A stretch of DNA of 64,000 bases from Acidisoma silvae (GCF_020618775.1 NZ_JAESVB010000006.1:212430-276429), one strand, 5' to 3'. Positions 53,501 to 62,658 are shown, counted from the first letter of the stretch. Notes: generated by a model from the sequence alone, not told the origin. A program made the numbers and translations.

Positions 53501-56500
53501 GTGCCGCCCAGCACGACATCGATGCCGCCGCTGCTGAACAGGGCGCCAAAAGTCGTGCCGCCCGAAAAAACGCCATCATTGGCGCCTGAACCATAGGTGC
53601 CGCCACTGACGACGCCGCCAGAGATCGCATTGATGGTCACCAGCTTGGCGCCGGCCGCCGACATCACCGCGCCGGTGCCTGATACCGTTGCCGTGCCGCT
53701 GAGTACCGCGCCGGATTGCAGGATGGCGGTGCCACCGCCCGCGACCGTGCCATTAACCAAAGTGCCGCCGGAGGACACAACATCCACGCCGCCACTGGAA
53801 ATCGTGGGGTTGGAGGTCACGCCGCCCGAGAACACAATTTCTGTGCCACCAGCGCTGACCGCGGTGGCCGAGGCTACACCGGCAGATGACACAATTTCCG
53901 TGCCGCCGCCGCTGACGATACTGCTGATGAAGGTGCCGCCAGAGGAGACCGTTTCCACCGCGCCGCTGCTGACGATGGTGCCGACCGTGGTGCCGCCGGA
54001 AACGATTTCCACCGCGCCCGACAGCAGGATCAGCCCGCTCGCCACGCCGCCGGAGGCGACGATGACCGTGCCACCCGAACTGACGACTTCATTGATCGCA
54101 AGACCGCCGGCGGAGATGATCTCCGTGCCGCCGCTAGAGACCGTGCCGCCCGTCTCGGTGCCGCCGGAGGAGACAACCTCCCGGCCGCCCGACAGGACAC
54201 TATCGCCGCGCCCGACGCCGCCGGAGGACACCACTTCGGTGCCGCCGCTGCTGATGATGGTACCGCTGGCAACGCCGCCGCTGCTAACTACCTCCACGCC
54301 GCCGCTGCTGACGACCGTGCCGCTCGCGACACCGCCAGTTAAAACGGCTTCCGAACCGCCGCTTTTGACAAGCGCGCCGCTTGCTACACCGCCGCTATAG
54401 ACGACTTCGACGCCGCCGCTGCTGACGACTGTGCCATAGGCCGTGGCACCGGAGGAGACATACTGGTTGCCGGTAAAGCCGGTGCCTGCGGATGCAGCGC
54501 CGATCAGCGTAGCGCCGCTGGTCACGCCGCCGGAAGACACCCATTCCGTAGCGCCAGCAACGGTATTGCTGATTTCCCTGCCCAGCACATAGTCATAGGC
54601 ACCGATATTGACGGTGGTCGCACTTTCGATGCCGCCGGCCGCGACGGTCGCGGTGCCGCCCGCCATCACCACCGCCGAAACGGCCGTGCCGCCGGAGGAG
54701 ACCGTCAGCACCCCGCCGCTTTGCATCGTCAGACTGCTGGCGACACCGCCGCTGAGAACCGTGACATTGCCGTTGATTGACGCACCCGACGCCAGAATCA
54801 GGCCGGCATCGGTCAGTGTGCCAGTCTCGGACCCGCCCGATTGCAGGATGAGTGTGCCGCCGGAGGAGACGGCACCACCTGCCGCCGTGCCGCCGGAGGA
54901 CACAATCTCCGTGCCGCCGTTGGCTGCGGTGGTGCCACTGGCGACACCGCCCGAGGACACGACTTCCGTGCCGCCGGAACTGACGATGCTGCTGCGGAAC
55001 ACGCCCGCCGCCGACACGGTTTCCACCGCGCCGCTGCTGACCATAGTGCCGATCGTCGTGCCGGCGGAGACGATTTCTACCGCGCCGGAGAGCAGAGTCG
55101 TTGCACTGGCAATACCAGCGTTGCCATTGGCCGTTCCAACCAGCAAGGTGCCGCCGGAGGATACCGTCGTGCTGGTGGCGGTGACCCCACCCGCCAGAAG
55201 TTCGCTGCCGCCTGACTTGACCTGGGTCGCGGACGAATTGCCGCCCAGCAGTTCCTCAACGCCGCCGCTGCTGACGATGGTGCTGATGGCAATGCCGGTC
55301 AGGGCGACTTCCTGCGTGCCGCCGCTCAGAACCACGCCGATCGCCGTGCCGCCGGCCACACTCGCGTTGCCCAGTTCCTGCCAGCCACCGCTGAATACTG
55401 TCGCGGAGATGGAGGTACCGCCGACGGAGACAACCTCGACACCGCCGCTGGCCACGATCGTGCCGACGGCCGTGCCACCGGAGGATACGAGCTGGCCGCC
55501 ACCGACCGAACCCGTCGTGAGCTCGATGGCGCTGCCGAAGGCCGTGCCCCAGGCATATTGATTCAGGTTCTGGGCGCTGACGACCGTGCCGGAGGCGACG
55601 CCGCCCGACAGAACAACAGCCGAGCCGCCGCTGCTGACGATCGTGCCGCTGGCAACACCAGTTGAATAGACGATTTCAACACCGCCGCTGCTGACGACCG
55701 TGCCACTGGCAACGCCGCCGGAACTAACGACTTCCGAACCGCCGCTTTTGACGATCGCACCGCTGGCAACGCCGCCAGAGAGAACAATTTCGTAGCCTGC
55801 GATTGCGACGCCGCTGACGACTGTGCCGATGCTGGTACCGCCGGACGAGACATACTGGCCGCCACCGATCAGTGTCGTGCCGCTGGCCAAGCCGCCGGAC
55901 GAAACCCATTCCGTCGAACTGATGACGATATTGCTGACGGCGGTGCCGGCAACGAAATCAGAGACATTGCCATAGATCGTCGTGGCACTTTCGAAGCCAC
56001 CGGCCGAAACAGTGACCGTGCCGCCGGACGAGGTGGTTGTCGCGGAGACCGACGAGCCGCCGGACAAGACCGTCAGCGTCGTGGCCGCCTGCATCGCCAG
56101 GTTGCTGGCGACACCGCCGCTGTAAACCGTGACATTGCCGCTGATCAAGGCGCCGGATGCCCGAACCAGACCCGAATCCGTCAGCGCTCCAGTCTCGATC
56201 GCGCCGGTGGACAGAACAAGCGTGCCGCCACTGGACACCACGCCACCGACATTGGTGCCGCCGGAGACAACGGTCTCCGTGCCGCCGCTGGCAACGGTGG
56301 TGCCGCTCGCTACGCCGCTGGCGGACACAAGCTCAGTGCCGCCGTTGCTGACGATGCTGCTGATGAAGGTGCCGCCGGAGGAGACCGTCTCCACCGCGCC
56401 ACTGCTGACAATGGTGCCGAGCGTCGTGCCACCGGAGACGATTTCAACGGAGCCAGACGGTAGGACAAGGCCGCTGACCACGCCACCGGAAGCGACGATG

Positions 56501-59500
56501 ATCGTGCCGCCGGAATTGACGGTCTCGTTATTCGCGCGACCGCCGGCCGAAATGATGATCGTGCCGCCGCTGGAGACGGTGCCACCTGTTTCCGTGCCGC
56601 CGGAGGACAGAATCTCCGTGCCGCCTGACTTGACGCTATCACCACGCCCAAGGCCGCCCGAGGACACAACCTCGGTGCCGCCGCTGCTAACAATGGTGCC
56701 GCTGGCGAGGCTGCCGGAGGACACGTATTCGACGCCGCCCTTGCTGACGGTCGTCGCAATGGAGGTGCCGGCTGAAAATACAAATTCAGTGCCGCCACTC
56801 AGCACCGTCGTCCCGCTCAGCACACCTCGGGAATAGGAATATTGCGTGCCGCCGCTGCTGACGACGGTCCCGCTCGCGACCGCCGAACCGGAATAGACCT
56901 GCTGGACGCCGCCACTGCTGACGGTGGCGCTGATCGCCGTGCCGCCCAGCACAATGTCCTGGCCACCGTTGCTGACCACGGTGCCAAAGGTCGTGCCGCC
57001 GGCAAACACGCCGTCATTGGCGCCGGAACCATAAGTACCGCCACTGATGACGCCACCCGAGGTAGCATTGACATTATACAATGTCGCGCCTGCGGCCGAT
57101 ATCACACCGCCGCTACCGACCACACTCATCGTGCCGATCTGGATCGCGCCGGATTGCAGCACAGCGGTGCCACCGCTGCTGATAATGCCGCCGGAGACGG
57201 TGCCGCCGGAGGACACGGTTTCCGTGCCACCACTGGACACAATCGTGCCCGAGGCCACGCCGCCGGAAGAGACAATTTCCGTGCCGCCAGAACTGACGAT
57301 GCTGCTGCGGAACACGCCTGCCGCCGACACGGTTTCCACCGCGCCGCTGCTGACAAGCGTGCCGACCGTCGTGCCGCCGGAGGAGACGATCTCCACCGCG
57401 CCCGACAGCAGGATCAGCCCGCTCGCCACGCCGCCGGAAGCGACGATGACCGTGCCACCCGAACTGACGACTTCATTGATCGCAAGACCGCCGGCAGAGA
57501 TGATCTCCGTGCCGCCGCTGGAGACCGTGCCGCCCGTCTCGGTGCCGCCGGAGGAGACAACCTCCCGCCCGCCCGACATGACGCTATCGCCGCGCCCGAC
57601 GCCGCCGGAGGACACCACCTCGGTGCCGCCGCTGCTGACGATCGTGCCGCTGGCAACGCCACTGGTGTTGACAACTTCCACGCCGCCGCTGCTGACGATG
57701 GTGCCGCTGGCAACACCGCCAGTTAAAACGGCTTCCGAGCCGCCGCTTTTGACAAGCGCGCCGCTTGCCACGCCGCCGGTATAGACGACCTCTAGGCCAC
57801 CGCTGCTGACGACGGTGCCATAGGCCGTAGCACCGGATGAGACATACTGGTTACCGGTATAGGTAGTACCCCCGTAGACCGTGCCGATCAGCGTGGCGCC
57901 GCTGGTGACACCGCCGGAGGAGACCCACTCCGTCGAGCCAATCACGCTATTGCTGATTTCCGTGCCCAGCACATAGTCAAGGGCACCGACATTGACGGTG
58001 GTCGCACTTTCGATGCCGCCGGCCGCGACAACCGCGGTGCCGCCCGCCATCATCACCGCCGAAACAGCCGTGCCACCGGAAGCGATGGTCAGCACCGTGC
58101 CGCTCTGCATCGCCAGGTTGCTGGCGAGGCCTCCGCTCTGCACCGTGACATTGCCGTTGATGACGGCACCCGACGCTTGCACCAGACCGGCATCGGTCAG
58201 CGCGCCTGTCTCCGTCCCGCCGGATTGCAGGATCAATGTGCCGCCAGAGGCGACGGTCGCGCCGGCCGCCACACCGCCGGAGGACACAATCTCCGTGCCG
58301 CCGCTGGATACCGTGGTGCCGCTCGCCGCGCCACTTGAGAAGACAGTCTCCGTGCCGCCCGACAGGATCACGCTGCTGCGGAACACGCCGGCCGCCGACA
58401 CGGCTTCCACCGCGCCGCTGCTGACGATGGTGCCGATGGTCGTGCCGCCGGAGATAATCTCCACCGCGCCGGACAGCAGTGTGATGCCGCTTGCGACACC
58501 GCCGGAGACGACGATGATGGTGCCGCCGCTGCTGATGACTTCATTGGTCGCAAGGCCGCCGGAGGAGACAATCTCCGTGCCGCCCTTGGACAAGGTGCCA
58601 CCGGTCTCCGTGCCGCCGGAGGAGATGATCTCCGTGCCGCCCGACATGACGCTATCGCCGCGCCCGACGCCGCCGGAACTGATGATTTCGGTGCCGCCGC
58701 TGCTGACGATCGTGCCGCTGGCGACGCCACCGGTGGAGACAACCTGCGTGCCGCCGCTGCTAACCGTCGTGCCGCTGGCAACACCGCCCGACACTGCGTT
58801 CTGTACGCCGCCGGATTTGACCGTGGCGTTTCTATCCGTGCCGCTGACGAATTCTGCACCGCCATTGGAGAGCGTGACGCCGGACTCGGTGCCGCCCGAG
58901 GAAACCGCGATCGCGCCACCGGAGGACACCACCGTGCCGCTGGCAAAACCACCGCTTTTCACATACTGGACGCCGCCGCTCGACACCGTCGCGCCGATTT
59001 CGGTGCCGCCGGAAGAGATAACGCTATAGCCGGCAGCACTGATGATCGTGCCCGAGGCGACGCCAGTGGAATAGACGGTTTCAACGCCGCCGCTACGGAC
59101 GACCGTGCCGCTGGCGACACCGCCGGACGAGATGTATTCAGTGCCGCTGCCGGTGATGACCGTCGCGTTGGCAACGCCGCCCGCGTAGACAACTTCGGCC
59201 GCGCCAGCCGTGCCGCCACTGATGACCGTGCCGATGCTTGTGCCACCGGAGGAGACGATCTGGGTGGCGGCAACCAGGGTGGTGCCGCTGGCAAGACCAC
59301 CGGACAGCACCCACTCTGTCGAGTTGCTGACCGTGTTGCTGACCGCAACGCCGGCAACGTAATCATAGACATTGCCATAGATCGTCGTCGCGCTTTCGAC
59401 ACCGCCAGCCGCAACGGTGACCGTGCCGCCGGAGATGGTCGTCGTCGCAGAGACCGACGTGCCGCCGGAGGAGACCGTCAGGGTCGTGCCGCTTTGCATC

Positions 59501-61407
59501 GCCAAGCCACTGGCGACACCGCCGCTCAGCACCGTCACGCTGCCGCTGATCAGCGCGCCGGATGCGGAAACCACGCCCGCATCCGTCAATGCGCTGATCT
59601 CGATCGCGCCGGATTGCAGGATCAGCGTGCCGCCGGACAAGACGACAGGCGCCACCGCCGTGCCGCCGGAGGACACAACCTCCGTGCCGCCGCTGCTGAC
59701 CACCGTGCCGCTGGCGTTACCGCCCGCCATGACGGACTGACGCGCGCCGTTATTGACGGTCGTGCCACTGGCCACGCCACCCGAGGACACAACTTCCGTG
59801 CCGCCGGAACTGACAACGCTGCTGCGGAAAACGCCCGCCGCCGACACGGTTTCCACCGCGCCGCTGCTGACCACCGTGCCTACCGTGGTGCCACCGGAGG
59901 ACACAATCTCGACCGCGCCGCCCAGCATCGTCGTGCCGCTGGCAACACCCGGTGCGCTGTTGGACCCGACAAGCAATGTGCCGCCAGAGGAGATGGTCGT
60001 ACTGGTGGCGCTGACAGCACCGCCATCCAGCAGTTCCGTGCCACCGGACTTGATTTGCGTATTGGAGGAGTTGCCGCCCAGAAGTTCCTGAAGGCCGCCG
60101 CTGCTGATGATCGTGCTGATCGCAAGGCCGGAAACCGCGAGTTCCTGCGTGCCGCCAGACAGAACCGCACCGATGGCCGTGCCGCCGTTGGCTCCGTAAT
60201 AGCCGAGATCCTGCCAGCCGCCGCTGAGGACTGTCGCAGAGATCGACGTGCCACCAACAGAGATGACCTCAACGCCGCCGCTGCTGACGGTCGTGCCGAC
60301 CGCCGTGCCGCCGGAGGACACGAACTCGCCACCACCGACTGACCCAGAGGTCACGCTGACGGTGTGGCCGAAGGCCGTGTTCCAAGTTCCCAGGTTCAGT
60401 GTTTGCGCGCTGACGATCGTGCCACTGGCAACACCGCCCGACGAAATCGCCTGCGTGCCGCCGCTGCTGACGACAGTCCCTATCGCCAGCGCCGAAGTAT
60501 TATAGACCGCCTGGACACCGCCACTGCTGATGGTGGCGCTGATCGCCGTGCCGCCCAGCACAATGTCGTAACCGCCATTGCTGGCCACGGTGCCAAAGGT
60601 CGTGCCGCCTGAGAAAACACCGTCATTGCCGCCGGAACCATAGGTGCCGCCGCTGATGACGCCACCCGAGACAGCGTTGATGGTCACTAGCGTGGCGCCG
60701 GCCGCCGAGATAACCGCGCCGGACCCGGTCACCGTCATTGTGCCGCTCAACACGGCCCCGGATTCCAGAATGGCGGTGCCGCCACTGCTGACGAAGCCGC
60801 CGAAGACGGTGCCGCCGGAGGACACATCTTCCACGCCGCCGCTGTACACGATCGCGCTGACAGCCACGCCACCAGCGGAGACAGTCAGGCTGCCGCCGCT
60901 GCTGAGGATAGTGGAGACGGCGCTACCGCCCGAGGAGACGACTTCAAAACCGCCGGTGCTGACCACCAATGCCGAGGTCACGCCGCCGGAGGAGACGAAG
61001 ACCGTGCCGCCCGCGCTCACCGCGCCGTAATTGGCCAGACCGCCGGCATAGACGACTTCCGACCCGCCGAAGCTGACCGTGCCGCCCGCCAAGGTGCCGC
61101 CGGACGAGACCATTTCGACGCCGCCGGCCTCGACCATGAAGGCTGAGGCGAGGCCGCCGTTCATGACAAGTTCGGTGCCGCCGAAATTGACGGTAGAGCC
61201 GCTCGCCACGCCGCCGGAGGAAACGACCTGCGTGCCGCCGACATTAATGACTGTGCCGGACGCCGTGCCGCCGGAGGATACGACCTCGGTGCCGCCGCTC
61301 AGCGTGTCGCCCACCGTCGTGCCGCCGTTCATAACCACGGCCTGATCTGGCGCACTCAGCACCAACCCGCTCGAGACCACGCCCGATGAGACGTACTGAG
61401 TTGCCAT
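47503..61407 (-). CDS. Giant AIDA-repeat protein with Hint domain and C-terminal glycosyltransferase
   Basis: A 4634-residue single open frame. Residues 1 to about 3650: degenerate repeats of 19-20 residues (pattern SSGGTEVVSSGGVASGTIV), as in AIDA/autotransporter-type beta-helix adhesins. 3680-3750: a closing segment (SGFQYGQSDQIVLASVP). 3753-3905: Hint domain beginning CFLKGTRIATAEG, with VSPEHGLCVDG as the His block, known for autocleavage in Hedgehog/intein proteins. About 3945-4035 and 4070-4160: two copies of GWAWD...PV.....AGIGNGRHGF. About 4245-4620: GT4 transferase with HDAGSCAILSHMKALTELGF, ICFVGNFAHRPNVDAAVF and VSVAPLRFGAGVKGKVLSSL-like region. ATG 61407 follows AGGTGG; GTG 61416 is the alternative. 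No signal peptide and no autotransporter barrel. Confidence 0.9.
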   Translation of the reverse strand: MATQYVSSGVVSSGLVLSAPDQAVVMNGGTTVGDTLSGGTEVVSSGGTASGTVINVGGTQVVSSGGVASGSTVNFGGTELVMNGGLASAFMVEAGGVEMVSSGGTLAGGTVSFGGSEVVYAGGLANYGAVSAGGTVFVSSGGVTSALVVSTGGFEVVSSGGSAVSTILSSGGSLTVSAGGVAVSAIVYSGGVEDVSSGGTVFGGFVSSGGTAILESGAVLSGTMTVTGSGAVISAAGATLVTINAVSGGVISGGTYGSGGNDGVFSGGTTFGTVASNGGYDIVLGGTAISATISSGGVQAVYNTSALAIGTVVSSGGTQAISSGGVASGTIVSAQTLNLGTWNTAFGHTVSVTSGSVGGGEFVSSGGTAVGTTVSSGGVEVISVGGTSISATVLSGGWQDLGYYGANGGTAIGAVLSGGTQELAVSGLAISTIISSGGLQELLGGNSSNTQIKSGGTELLDGGAVSATSTTISSGGTLLVGSNSAPGVASGTTMLGGAVEIVSSGGTTVGTVVSSGAVETVSAAGVFRSSVVSSGGTEVVSSGGVASGTTVNNGARQSVMAGGNASGTVVSSGGTEVVSSGGTAVAPVVLSGGTLILQSGAIEISALTDAGVVSASGALISGSVTVLSGGVASGLAMQSGTTLTVSSGGTSVSATTTISGGTVTVAAGGVESATTIYGNVYDYVAGVAVSNTVSNSTEWVLSGGLASGTTLVAATQIVSSGGTSIGTVISGGTAGAAEVVYAGGVANATVITGSGTEYISSGGVASGTVVRSGGVETVYSTGVASGTIISAAGYSVISSGGTEIGATVSSGGVQYVKSGGFASGTVVSSGGAIAVSSGGTESGVTLSNGGAEFVSGTDRNATVKSGGVQNAVSGGVASGTTVSSGGTQVVSTGGVASGTIVSSGGTEIISSGGVGRGDSVMSGGTEIISSGGTETGGTLSKGGTEIVSSGGLATNEVISSGGTIIVVSGGVASGITLLSGAVEIISGGTTIGTIVSSGAVEAVSAAGVFRSSVILSGGTETVFSSGAASGTTVSSGGTEIVSSGGVAAGATVASGGTLILQSGGTETGALTDAGLVQASGAVINGNVTVQSGGLASNLAMQSGTVLTIASGGTAVSAVMMAGGTAVVAAGGIESATTVNVGALDYVLGTEISNSVIGSTEWVSSGGVTSGATLIGTVYGGTTYTGNQYVSSGATAYGTVVSSGGLEVVYTGGVASGALVKSGGSEAVLTGGVASGTIVSSGGVEVVNTSGVASGTIVSSGGTEVVSSGGVGRGDSVMSGGREVVSSGGTETGGTVSSGGTEIISAGGLAINEVVSSGGTVIVASGGVASGLILLSGAVEIVSSGGTTVGTLVSSGAVETVSAAGVFRSSIVSSGGTEIVSSGGVASGTIVSSGGTETVSSGGTVSGGIISSGGTAVLQSGAIQIGTMSVVGSGGVISAAGATLYNVNATSGGVISGGTYGSGANDGVFAGGTTFGTVVSNGGQDIVLGGTAISATVSSGGVQQVYSGSAVASGTVVSSGGTQYSYSRGVLSGTTVLSGGTEFVFSAGTSIATTVSKGGVEYVSSGSLASGTIVSSGGTEVVSSGGLGRGDSVKSGGTEILSSGGTETGGTVSSGGTIIISAGGRANNETVNSGGTIIVASGGVVSGLVLPSGSVEIVSGGTTLGTIVSSGAVETVSSGGTFISSIVSNGGTELVSASGVASGTTVASGGTETVVSGGTNVGGVVSSGGTLVLSTGAIETGALTDSGLVRASGALISGNVTVYSGGVASNLAMQAATTLTVLSGGSSVSATTTSSGGTVTVSAGGFESATTIYGNVSDFVAGTAVSNIVISSTEWVSSGGLASGTTLIGGGQYVSSGGTSIGTVVSGVAIAGYEIVLSGGVASGAIVKSGGSEVVSSGGVASGTVVSSGGVEIVYSTGVASGTIVSSGGSAVVLSGGVASGTVVSAQNLNQYAWGTAFGSAIELTTGSVGGGQLVSSGGTAVGTIVASGGVEVVSVGGTSISATVFSGGWQELGNASVAGGTAIGVVLSGGTQEVALTGIAISTIVSSGGVEELLGGNSSATQVKSGGSELLAGGVTATSTTVSSGGTLLVGTANGNAGIASATTLLSGAVEIVSAGTTIGTMVSSGAVETVSAAGVFRSSIVSSGGTEVVSSGGVASGTTAANGGTEIVSSGGTAAGGAVSSGGTLILQSGGSETGTLTDAGLILASGASINGNVTVLSGGVASSLTMQSGGVLTVSSGGTAVSAVVMAGGTATVAAGGIESATTVNIGAYDYVLGREISNTVAGATEWVSSGGVTSGATLIGAASAGTGFTGNQYVSSGATAYGTVVSSGGVEVVYSGGVASGALVKSGGSEAVLTGGVASGTVVSSGGVEVVSSGGVASGTIISSGGTEVVSSGGVGRGDSVLSGGREVVSSGGTETGGTVSSGGTEIISAGGLAINEVVSSGGTVIVASGGVASGLILLSGAVEIVSGGTTVGTIVSSGAVETVSSGGTFISSIVSGGGTEIVSSAGVASATAVSAGGTEIVFSGGVTSNPTISSGGVDVVSSGGTLVNGTVAGGGTAILQSGAVLSGTATVSGTGAVMSAAGAKLVTINAISGGVVSGGTYGSGANDGVFSGGTTFGALFSSGGIDVVLGGTAINATIASGGTEQVYNSSALTIGTVVSSGGTEVVWAGGVASGTIVSAQPATVLSTYGTLFGATLKELANFYGGEVVSSGGTAVGTVASSGGVILVSSGGTTVSAIVMSGAYEQLGYYGATVVGGGTAIGTVLSGGTLAMDAGNSGGTEIAIGTIVSSGGVLAELTSATTSNTQIKAGGTEFLWNATDRAISTTVSSGGTLFVSGIASGTTMLGGATEVVSGGTTVGTVVSSGAVETVSAAGVFRSSIVSSGGSEVVASGGVASGTVVSSGGTEVVSSGGTAVAPVVLSGGTLILQSGAVEISALTDAGVVSASGALISGSVTVLSGGVASGLAMQSGTTLTVSSGGTAVSAQTSNGTTGTVLAGGTTIGTTVYGGSYDYVAGTEISATVISSTEWISSGGVASASTISASGELVSSGGTAISAVLIGNASYVGNQAVYAGATALGTVVSSRGLLQDSGVVSGAIVSSGGTEVISSGGVASSTVLLSGGVEIVSSGGLTVSTIASSGGVEIVSAGGTFISSLIRSGGTEIVSAGGVASGAVVSGGGTEILSSGGTVLSGTVSSGGTVILSSGGKDYYETVSSGGTVLISSGGLVSSGTLSSGGTELISSGGTVYTQTVYGNDYVSARGLAFSDILSAGGTETVLSGGTTFYAAVRSGGVESVQSGGLAYLASVSSGGTEVVSSGGTAAGASVSSGGTLILQSGAIETGVVTVLAGGTVLDTSATVTSAVISGYASGLVLSSGGKAQVYSGGTTSGMVVSGGGVATAYAGAVVSGTVLSGNGTSAGNLVLSSGANASGTVVRSGGQELVTNGATATSDSVSSGGTVAVSSGGAATGDTISSGGTIIVSSGGVASGTTLLSGAVEIVSSGGQTVSTIVSSGAVETVSAGGTFVSSLIRSGGTEVVSSGGVASGAVVSGGGIEIVSSGGVASGVVVTSGGVQSVQTGGLANQATVTSGGTEIVSSGGVTSATTVSSGGTEIVASGGVASATTVTSGGTEIVASGGSAGGVVLSGGTLSVASGGIVTGGVVLSGTGDTVVFSGTSETGVTVSGFQYGQSDQIVLASVPYDATATTSFNSATDVLTITTSGTSYTVQLAGDYTNEYFTLSKSATGGTVIQVACFLKGTRIATAEGSTAVETLQIGDGVMTKDRGIQPVKWIGKRRYSAEVIRHNRDLMPVLFKAGSLGQGVPVADLQVSPEHGLCVDGVIVPAWALIDGDRITQPGREAAIEYFHIELEQHDVIIAEGALTETFVDDNSRKMFDNAAEFDLLYPSFGDRTAIYCAPRLEDGSELVALIAGIKQRRAAPAEQDPQTQHEKAAGFVEQVSDDALIGWAWDKANPDVPVLLNVTCNGRYTGTILASAYREDLEDAGIGNGRHGFALNCGLFDFVDGAAAIGITRQSDGMSLVGSPFIVTKGDDPEPDPEDEDDAPAIVPDAISLLEGVFEQASFSELSGWAWDRHNPEGPVVITVHDNGQLLGQFMANRHRRDLEEAGIGNGRHGFVVTIPGGLSPLSRHRIEITVGADVMLEASPKLLEPSADFDEALENAVAGAVARLQNLDEHDRVTSFLVAQADRLIQKQADQESQKQKRSDYAAFKRRWGALAVADHAADAVMHPGQRALFIDEVTPQVNHDAGSCAILSHMKALTELGFHVTFAAAQTIDGQVAANADLQARDIAVCSAPYYMSVEEILSRQAGCFDVIYLHRQSTAAKYLSLARHYYPNAKIIYSVADLYHLRTMRQSVAEHRPELAIESQRLKLIEFTHAALADIVVTHSHVEATLIRNAVRGARVFTVGWEHPTGDAPAPAEQRGNICFVGNFAHRPNVDAAVFLAEQIMPLVWEQEPSMICGLIGTGADSSIKALASDRVLVLGAVDDIGAALGAFRLSVAPLRFGAGVKGKVLSSLAHGLPCIVSPIAAEGLPSDGLMIVSDHDARNFANAIIELYRNPARCEALSQAGMRVVKNGYSDQSVRDELAVAIGITATASALSPYDQATIRPYPGSARL
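50450..61400 (-). repeat. Tandem 57-60-bp coding repeats with large duplicated blocks
   Basis: The repeat part of the giant gene. The base unit is about 57-60 bp; dividing the length by it gives very roughly 180 units (not counted). Above it is a block of several hundred residues containing the signatures VETVSAAGVFRSS, LILQSGA, TDAG..ASGA, and LAMQSGT, seen at least five times. Near-identical DNA stretches include 52461-52711 against 59459-59711, and 54030-54360 against 57420-57760. Expected to be prone to recombination and to length change. Confidence 0.85.
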
Positions 61408-61416
61408 TGCATCCAC

Positions 61417-61881
61417 CTAACTTACGAGATCGGTTCAAACACGTGGAGCGCGCAACTCCACCGGATTCGCCACAACGCACTCGCCACCCAGGCTGGCCTG
61501 TCCGCATCGCGATGGCACGCGGACATGGTCAACCAAGGAGGCTATCAAAGCCCTAGCCAAAGGCCCCGGCACGCAATCGCACCGATGCCCTAATTATGGT
61601 TATGGATACAGGAGCCCTGCCCACCTGACTTGACCTCTCGCATCAGACTGCCTGTCACAAAATGGGTGTTAATCAGGACATGTCTTGATCAAACGCATTT
61701 GTGGCCGGGGCCGTAACGGCCGACGTTCATGCGGAAGCCTCAGCGGGCGCGCGGTGTCTTTTCTTCGCGATAATTTCAAATCGGCTGATTATGACACCAG
61801 CTAACAAGGCGCGGCTTCCCCAGATAAAATAGAAGCGGCGACATGTCTTCGCGTCGATGACGAAGATTGGAGCCCCGGGCA
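61417..61881. other. Intergenic region upstream of the giant gene and the EAL gene
   Basis: About 460 bases shared by the divergent giant gene (minus) and EAL gene (plus). It must hold both promoters. No strong palindrome or small gene was found; the stretch near 61590-61630 and 61760-61810 is moderately AT-rich. Confidence 0.5.
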
Positions 61882-62658
61882 GTGTTGGACAGTTTCTCGG
61901 CTAGCGAATTGAATGACGAGATCGAAAACTCGCTCGATGCCGGCCATTTTCATCTGGCGTATCAGCCGCAGATCAATCTTCGCACCAAGGCGGTCGATGC
62001 CGTCGAAGCGCTGATCCGTTGGACGCATCCGTCCATGGGCAGCCTGGCGCCTGCCGATTTCATCTTGCGCGCCGAGGCGCTGAATGTCATCGGCCCGATC
62101 GACCTCTTTGCCCTGCGGCAGGCCTGCCGCGATGCTGTGCATTGGCCCGAATCGGTCAAGATCGCGGTTAATTTCTCAGCCCGCGCCTTCAGCAGACCCG
62201 CGCTCGCGGCCGATATTCACGCCGCCATCGTCAATAGCAGGCTTGACCCCAAACGCCTGGAAATCGAAATCACGGAAACCCATCAGATCGAGGATCATCG
62301 TCAATTCGCTCAGAATGCCGATGAGATCGCGGCCCTTGGAGTCGCCCTCGCGCTCGATGATTTCGGAACAGGCTATACAAGCTTCCAGGCATTGCGGTTC
62401 AGCAATTTCACGAAGATCAAGCTCGACGCGACCTTCGTGCAGAACTCCGTGTCCGAAAATAAAAGCCATGCCATCGCAAAGGCCGTGGCATCATTGGGGC
62501 AGGATTTGTCGCTCACGACGGTTGCCGAAGGTCTGGAGTCGAAGGAGCAGGTCGATCTGATTACATCCTTCGGATTTACCACCGGCCAGGGCTATGTCTT
62601 TGCGCGCCCGATGCCCGCAGATGTGCTGTCTCATTTTCTGGCCGCCGATGCAGCCTAG
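61882..62658 (+). CDS. EAL-domain cyclic-di-GMP phosphodiesterase
   Basis: A 258-residue stand-alone EAL protein that should hydrolyse c-di-GMP in the cytosol. The motifs for activity are intact: EALIRWTHP (EAL), NFSARAF, EIEITET, the loop DDFGTGYTSFQAL, KIKLDATFV (catalytic Lys region), TVAEGLES and GQGYVFARP. No sensory or membrane part. No ATG is available; GTG 61882, 9 bases after GGAG, is the preferred start (TTG 61867 and TTG 61885 are alternatives). Neighbouring the giant adhesin-like gene, it is a candidate regulator of attachment. Confidence 0.9.
   Translation: MLDSFSASELNDEIENSLDAGHFHLAYQPQINLRTKAVDAVEALIRWTHPSMGSLAPADFILRAEALNVIGPIDLFALRQACRDAVHWPESVKIAVNFSARAFSRPALAADIHAAIVNSRLDPKRLEIEITETHQIEDHRQFAQNADEIAALGVALALDDFGTGYTSFQALRFSNFTKIKLDATFVQNSVSENKSHAIAKAVASLGQDLSLTTVAEGLESKEQVDLITSFGFTTGQGYVFARPMPADVLSHFLAADAA

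Noticed and set aside
49999..61345. Many long plus-strand frames rich in PPEETVSVPP-like repeats and Arg/Ala-rich frames
   Set aside because: They are shadows of the repetitive, GC-rich giant gene on the minus strand; the repeat keeps antisense frames open. No domain or start-site logic.
50450..61400. CRISPR array or other regularly spaced repeat locus
   Set aside because: The repeats are coding, degenerate, contiguous and in a single frame; there are no unique spacers and no cas genes.
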